Origin: Gammaproteobacteria bacterium | GTDB lineage: Bacteria > Pseudomonadota > Gammaproteobacteria > Steroidobacterales > Woeseiaceae | Length of the DNA stretch: 64,000 nt | NCBI GenBank assembly: GCA_013151645.1 | Contig: JAADHU010000069.1 | Coordinates: 1 to 64,000, forward strand | Reading direction: 5' to 3' | Shown: piece after piece, positions 60,143 through 64,000 of the stretch | How the letters are laid out: every line of letters starts with the position of its first letter | Position numbering within the stretch: position 1 is the first letter of the stretch | Made by a program: the position numbers and the translations under genes | The notes under the pieces: model-generated | What the model saw: only the letters and a program-made list of their open reading frames with translations | Database searches by the model: none | Told to the model about the DNA's origin: nothing

Positions 60143-61855
60143 CTAAATCGAATCCCTGAGTAACATCCAGATGCCCGCAAGCAAAATGGTGGCCGATATC
60201 AGTACCGTAAAAACCCCTTGCGGATGTCGCATGCGGATCATCGCCCATTGCATTTCCCAGGCGGAGACCGATCGTGCATCGATCAGTCGTGGGAATACCT
60301 GTGATTCGAGCACGGCTCGATTGTAAACCGGCATTTGGCGGGGCTGGCCGAGGAAGACCGCCACGTCGGGGGTCGCGATGGCTACCTGGTTGAAAATAAC
60401 TTTCCGGATTGGCACGGTCGTTTCGTGTCCCGTGTAATCGCGTAGCGTGATATTCCGGCCGTGCAGTCTGATCGCGGTCCGGACGTTGGTGCGATTTACC
60501 CGGGTGACCAACAGAAAAACAATAACGATTCCGGCCATTGGCGGGACAATGTCCAGCCATGCCAGGCTATTCTCTGCCGCCATGACGATATAGGCCAGCA
60601 CGGGAATCAGGCCGACGATGCAAAGGCCGGCTATGTACGTTGTCATACGAAGTTTTCGAACGATCCTGGCATCCGGCTCGACCCAGATAATCTCGTCCGG
60701 AATATCGTTGAGCGCTTCCGATCTTTTAGTATTTTCGGCTGGCGGTTCAGACGACGTATTCGTGATTCCCTTGATCACCAGTGCGATCAACAGCAGCACA
60801 AATGCGACGACGGCAAGATAGGCATAGGTTTGGTATTGCCACCGCAGGCTGACCGATTCAGCGATAACTTTCTCAAGACCGGATGACTGAAAGTCCGGCA
60901 TTCGTTGACCGTCGCTTGTTACGCGGTAAACGAGATCGTTGTTCCAGTCGGTGATGAGTACATCGTCGCCGAACGCCTTGATTGCGATCGGGTCAGCTCC
61001 CCGCGGAAGATCAAGTTTGAATTTGAAAGCCCAGTTCTGGTCGAATACGTAGACGCCACCATCGTCCATTCTCGAACTCATATTGTTGACCCACCAATCG
61101 TCACCGACGCGTGCCAGGTGACTGGGCCATATTTGGCCGCTCTGGCTCGCCGGCGTCGGTACGACATCGATGGAATCGATTTCTGTTCCGAATGAGTCGG
61201 TGCGCGGCTCGACGATGCGGATGCGATGATGATTGGTGTCAGCGACGTACAGATGATTGTCGTGAATCAGCAGTTGATTTGGAAACCTGAAACCTTCGGT
61301 CGCCTCGCCCAGCTTGTCGCCCTGGGCTGAATATTTGCGCAGAATATGGCGACTGGTGTCGCTGATATAGACCTCGTCGGTGCGCGGGTCGATATACAGG
61401 CTGAACGCCGCCGCGAAGTCAGTCAGTTCTGGCCCGAACGGCGTACATGCAGAGGTTTGCAGGTTGCATCGGTAGAGACCGGTCCCGGCCAGATCCGGAC
61501 GCAATGGCTTCTCATTAGGGAGGCGCATATAGGCACGAATTTTGTCGAACAAAGTACGGGAATCTATGCCACGTCGCAGCAATACGTCGCCGTTGGAAAA
61601 AAAACGCACCGTACCAAGTACCTGTTCGACACCCAGAGCGGATAAATCGTGTCGCCTGATAAAATTACCGTCGGCATCGTGTTCCAACAGAATGTTCTGG
61701 ATTTGCAGGTACCAATGACCGGCAGGATCCGTTGCCAGCTCCGCCGGGCCACCGAATGTTTTCGCCTGGCCGCTGCCCCACACCCACACACCGATCGTGA
61801 GTAGCGAAAGTACAATGACCAGCAAAGCGATGAGTGGATGTACCCTGGAATTCAT
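60143..61855 (-). CDS. NHL-repeat/beta-propeller membrane protein
   Basis: This 570-residue protein has an N-terminal membrane helix (PLIALLVIVLSLLTIGVWVWG), an extracytoplasmic part with NHL/SMP-30-like repeats (LYIDPRTDEVYISDTSRHILRKYS, LLIHDNHLYVADTNHHRIRIVEP, DDVLITDWNNDLVYRVTSDG), then a helix near 345, two helices near 405-450 and a final helix (FTVLISATILLAGIWMLL). There is no enzyme motif. A role as a binding or sensing protein of the inner membrane is possible. It ends against the XRE gene, convergent. Confidence 0.65.
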   Translation of the reverse strand: MNSRVHPLIALLVIVLSLLTIGVWVWGSGQAKTFGGPAELATDPAGHWYLQIQNILLEHDADGNFIRRHDLSALGVEQVLGTVRFFSNGDVLLRRGIDSRTLFDKIRAYMRLPNEKPLRPDLAGTGLYRCNLQTSACTPFGPELTDFAAAFSLYIDPRTDEVYISDTSRHILRKYSAQGDKLGEATEGFRFPNQLLIHDNHLYVADTNHHRIRIVEPRTDSFGTEIDSIDVVPTPASQSGQIWPSHLARVGDDWWVNNMSSRMDDGGVYVFDQNWAFKFKLDLPRGADPIAIKAFGDDVLITDWNNDLVYRVTSDGQRMPDFQSSGLEKVIAESVSLRWQYQTYAYLAVVAFVLLLIALVIKGITNTSSEPPAENTKRSEALNDIPDEIIWVEPDARIVRKLRMTTYIAGLCIVGLIPVLAYIVMAAENSLAWLDIVPPMAGIVIVFLLVTRVNRTNVRTAIRLHGRNITLRDYTGHETTVPIRKVIFNQVAIATPDVAVFLGQPRQMPVYNRAVLESQVFPRLIDARSVSAWEMQWAMIRMRHPQGVFTVLISATILLAGIWMLLRDSI

Positions 61856-61929
61856 GGCGTAACAATGAGTGAGCCGGAATGCTGACGATAGTTGATTGAA
61901 GGTCGGCAGGCTGAGACTTAAGCCGCAAT

Positions 61930-63012
61930 TCAGGGCAATGAATCGAGCGCGTCCTGCAATACGGCCTCGTACAATGCTTCTGCGATTTTTGCGGGCGCGC
62001 CGCTGTCACTGTTGGTCATCACGACGACACTGATGTCCGCATCTACATCGAGCAACAGGTGTGAGCGGTGTGCCGCAAACCAACCCTCGTGACGCGCTAC
62101 TGACCGCCCGTTCAGCGTGCCGAGCTTGAGTCCCAGCCCCCATCCGGACGCTTGGCGCGTACGCATGCGTTGACGCATCGCCGTCGATAATACGGGCTCG
62201 CCGCCGTGACCCAGCAGGAAGCGGGTAAGTCGCGAAAGGTCGTTGGCACTGGTGTAAATGCCGAAGGCCGGGCTCATCGCTTTTGCATCGTGATATTCGC
62301 GAATGTGGCGATTGCCGACGGCGCGACCCACCCCGGCGAACGGTCGATCTTCATTGGGAATCACGCGGCCTACCGGCGTATACCCCGACGAAATAGTGTC
62401 GATCGGTCCCGGCGCGCCGGTGGACGTCATGCCAAGCGGGTCGAGTACCCGGGCAAGCAGTGCGTCAGCGTATGGTCGCCCGTCGGCATCTTCGATCACC
62501 AGTCCCAGTTTTGCGTAGCCGATATTGGAATAGTGCAACGAGGTGCCCGGCGGATTCCGCAGCTCTGTCGCTCGCAGGTAGCGTTCAAGTGCTGTTCTGT
62601 CGGGAAAGTCCGCCGTAAACCAGTATCCGAAATCTCCCTCTCGCTCCAGCCCGGATGCATGCGTCAGCAGATGGGAAATCGTAACGTCAGGAGCGTCGAT
62701 CGAGGACTGCGTTGCTATTCCGTCAACCCGGTCACTCAGGGACAATTTTCCGTCCTCGACCAGTTGCAGGGTAAGGACAGCGGTCAGTACCTTGCTGAGA
62801 GAACCGGCGTACACGATAGTGTCTGCTGTCATCGCGCGCGCCGTCTCCAGGTCAGCCATGCCGCTCGCCCCGGCGAAGATAACGGTGTTCCGGTAAGTGA
62901 TGACGGCGCTGACCCCGGGCAATTCCTGGTCAATACGCATGCGGTCAAGAACCGCCTGAATATCGGTTGTCGCCGAGAAAAGCAAAGTGGAAAGTATCAG
63001 TGCGCCAGTCAT
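61930..63012 (-). CDS. Class C beta-lactamase-fold serine hydrolase
   Basis: The 360-residue protein has a short signal-like N-terminus (TGALILSTLLFSATT) and the serine-hydrolase set of the beta-lactamase/EstB family: the SxxK nucleophile and Lys in YAGSLSKVLTA, YSN (Tyr-x-Asn) in SLHYSNIGYAKLG and a final HEGWF where beta-lactamases have KTG. It may be an esterase, D-aminopeptidase or penicillin-binding hydrolase rather than a true beta-lactamase. GAGGA lies seven bases before ATG 63012. The MITE-like repeat begins 117 bases upstream of its start. Confidence 0.82.
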   Translation of the reverse strand: MTGALILSTLLFSATTDIQAVLDRMRIDQELPGVSAVITYRNTVIFAGASGMADLETARAMTADTIVYAGSLSKVLTAVLTLQLVEDGKLSLSDRVDGIATQSSIDAPDVTISHLLTHASGLEREGDFGYWFTADFPDRTALERYLRATELRNPPGTSLHYSNIGYAKLGLVIEDADGRPYADALLARVLDPLGMTSTGAPGPIDTISSGYTPVGRVIPNEDRPFAGVGRAVGNRHIREYHDAKAMSPAFGIYTSANDLSRLTRFLLGHGGEPVLSTAMRQRMRTRQASGWGLGLKLGTLNGRSVARHEGWFAAHRSHLLLDVDADISVVVMTNSDSGAPAKIAEALYEAVLQDALDSLP

Positions 63013-63128
63013 ATTGAAGTCCTCGTTATGGTGACTTCGAACCCGGAACTACCAGGAAGTTCTGGAAGCAATGATAATAGGCACAACAACCGATTGCGTG
63101 CTGCGGACCCAGCTGGTCACACGACCGC

Positions 63129-63294
63129 CTAGCAGTCTGTTGAAAAAACCATCCATGGTATTTTCAACACCGCAATTCGAAAAACGTCGTTTTCGAATTG
63201 CTCACATTTTCAATGGCCAGCCATCGAAAATGACGGTACATCCCTGTACCGTTCGCAGCCCGCCGAAAAACGGTGTTTTTCAACAGGCTGCTAG
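63129..63294. mobile_element. MITE-like element with terminal inverted repeats
   Basis: This 166-base element begins CTAGCAGTCTGTTGAAAAA and ends in the reverse complement TTTTTCAACAGGCTGCTAG, so the ends form an inverted repeat of about 19 bases with one mismatch. The interior holds nested palindromes (AATTCGAAAAACG, ...CGTTTTTCGAATT-like; GTACATCCCTGTAC) and no coding sequence, which is typical of a MITE moved by a transposase encoded elsewhere. A truncated copy is at 5814-5890. Its right end supplies the stop codon of the SnoaL-like gene at 63291. Confidence 0.75.
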
Positions 63295-63800
63295 TGCGAC
63301 GATTCCACCCGGTCCTTTTGCTGTCTTGTTTTTCTGCTGAGTTCGACGACCGCGTCCCAGTCTTCATTGAAGACCAGAAATGACATCGCGTAATGTGCGA
63401 TTCGCCAGGAGCCGTTGTTGAGGACCAAAACGCCGGTACCCCGAAATCGGCCGTTCGATGCCGATTCAATGACCTCATCGAACCACGCGGTGTTGGATGA
63501 CTCCGACATACGGATTGTTCGTTCAACGGATTGGTATTCCCAGCCCTTGCCGTCCTTGAAGCGGCTACTGACATAGTTTTCGAAGTCAGGATGTCTGGGC
63601 CAGCGTTCCCATTCGTCGGTGCCCATGAACACGGCCTCATCGGCTAACAGACCGAGGTAACGCGCCTTGTCGCCACGTGCAGCTGCAGCATGGAAATTAT
63701 CGATGACCTCACCAATCGCGACTTGCGCGGTATCGTGACTATCGTCTGCGACCGCTATAGAAAATAGCATCGTCAGTATGAGCAGGTATCGAAATTTCAT
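63291..63800 (-). CDS. SnoaL/DUF4440-like exported protein
   Basis: The 169-residue protein has a signal peptide (MKFRYLLILTMLFSIAVA) and a SnoaL/nuclear-transport-factor-2-like fold: VIDNFHAAAARGDKARYLGLLADEAVFMGTDEWERW is the typical start, and GSWRIAHYAMSFLVF the C-terminal strand. Such proteins are small hydrolases, isomerases or binding proteins. GGAG before ATG 63800 supports the start. Its stop codon lies in the right end of the MITE-like element, and so its C-terminal end may have been altered by the insertion. Confidence 0.75.
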   Translation of the reverse strand: MKFRYLLILTMLFSIAVADDSHDTAQVAIGEVIDNFHAAAARGDKARYLGLLADEAVFMGTDEWERWPRHPDFENYVSSRFKDGKGWEYQSVERTIRMSESSNTAWFDEVIESASNGRFRGTGVLVLNNGSWRIAHYAMSFLVFNEDWDAVVELSRKTRQQKDRVESSH

Positions 63801-63841
63801 GTTTGTCTCCTACGCGTTGTTCAGGTGTTGCTCACTGTGGG

Positions 63842-64000
63842 TTACCGCAATTGACTGTCTTTGCTTCCACGCCGATTGTATCCACTTTGCAGCGCGGCCT
63901 TCTTGTCGTGCTCTGCCTGGCAGCTGAGACACAAACGAACGCCGGGGACGGCCTTGCGACGGGCCAGCGGAATATGTTGGTCGCACTCAGCGCATCTGAG
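63842..64000 (-). CDS. C-terminal end of a DksA/TraR-type zinc-finger protein (partial)
   Basis: On the minus strand an open frame runs in from the right edge and ends at a TAA at 63842-63844. It encodes LRCAECDQHIPLARRKAV, then PGVRLCLSCQAEHDKKAALQ, then SGYNRRGSKDSQLR. The cysteines are spaced C-x2-C-x17-C-x2-C, the zinc finger of the DksA/TraR family, which bind the secondary channel of RNA polymerase. The finger is close to the C-terminus, as in short TraR-type members; the beginning lies beyond the window. Confidence 0.85.
   Translation of the reverse strand, partial: LRCAECDQHIPLARRKAVPGVRLCLSCQAEHDKKAALQSGYNRRGSKDSQLR

Noticed and set aside
61930-63012. True class C antibiotic-resistance beta-lactamase
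   Set aside because: The KTG box is replaced by a HEG sequence, as in esterase/peptidase relatives, so a resistance role is not supported.

Overview
The window looks like chromosomal DNA of a Gram-negative proteobacterium, probably a gammaproteobacterium. It is moderately GC-rich and gene-dense, with many stop/start overlaps. It encodes Lpt-type export proteins, a KdsB-like cytidylyltransferase, an LpxL-family acyltransferase, many lipoproteins and Tat substrates, and a DksA/TraR-type protein at the right edge. The assignment to Gammaproteobacteria rests on gene content only and is tentative. No rRNA, tRNA, CRISPR array, integrase or intact insertion sequence was seen.

Region 1 (1-23633) is the most interesting part: a probable bacterial sphingolipid (ceramide or glyco-ceramide) synthesis, decoration and export locus. 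It holds serine palmitoyltransferase with its own acyl carrier protein (3618-5100, minus), a GNAT-type bacterial ceramide synthase (1616-2758), a ceramide-reductase candidate of the SDR family (20872-21831), a fatty acyl-AMP/acyl-ACP ligase (21858-23633) and a fatty-acid 2-hydroxylase-like enzyme (20202-20792). Between these two arms lies a glycan module: HAD phosphatase, nucleotide-sugar epimerase, 2-hydroxyacid dehydrogenase, HpcH/HpaI aldolase and KdsB-like CMP-sugar synthetase, then two glycosyltransferase genes (one a three-domain fusion), a 2-oxoglutarate/Fe(II) oxygenase and a sulfotransferase. An export module follows: an LptA-like periplasmic protein, LptF, LptG, a Wzx-like flippase and an LpxL-family acyltransferase with an altered catalytic motif. 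My reading is that this locus makes a glycosylated, possibly hydroxylated and sulfated sphingolipid and moves it to the outer membrane with a dedicated Lpt-like bridge.

Region 2 (24013-34703) is mixed housekeeping and envelope content: dienelactone hydrolase, M28 lipoprotein peptidase, APC permease, tandem universal stress protein, deoxynucleoside kinase, a three-gene envelope operon (S41 protease lipoprotein, small lipoprotein, TonB-C-like protein), a hotdog-like protein and a membrane diguanylate cyclase.

Region 3 (34924-47451) holds a periplasmic alpha/beta hydrolase followed by a YbbAP-like ABC transporter, an AttH/lipocalin-like protein and a class-B-like acid phosphatase lipoprotein, a probable lipid extraction or remodelling operon. 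After it come a glycine-zipper lipoprotein, an ExeA-like AAA ATPase with a long acidic tail, a GT4 glycosyltransferase and a DUF255 thioredoxin-like protein.

Region 4 (47662-57549) has an acyl-CoA ligase, a three-gene ABC-2 exporter, two tandem DUF2157-like membrane proteins, a RetSat/CrtI-like flavoprotein and a Tat-exported M19 dipeptidase. Region 5 (57550-64000) has a hipBA-type toxin-antitoxin pair with a visible promoter, a small membrane protein/XRE regulator pair, an NHL-repeat membrane protein, a class C beta-lactamase-fold hydrolase, a SnoaL-like protein and the end of a DksA/TraR-type gene.

Two short repeat families stand out. One is a MITE-like element with CTAGCAG...TTGAAAAA ends (5814-5890 and 63129-63294); it supplies the stop codons of two genes. 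The other is a REP-like palindrome (three copies at 14929-15050, one diverged copy near 47506).
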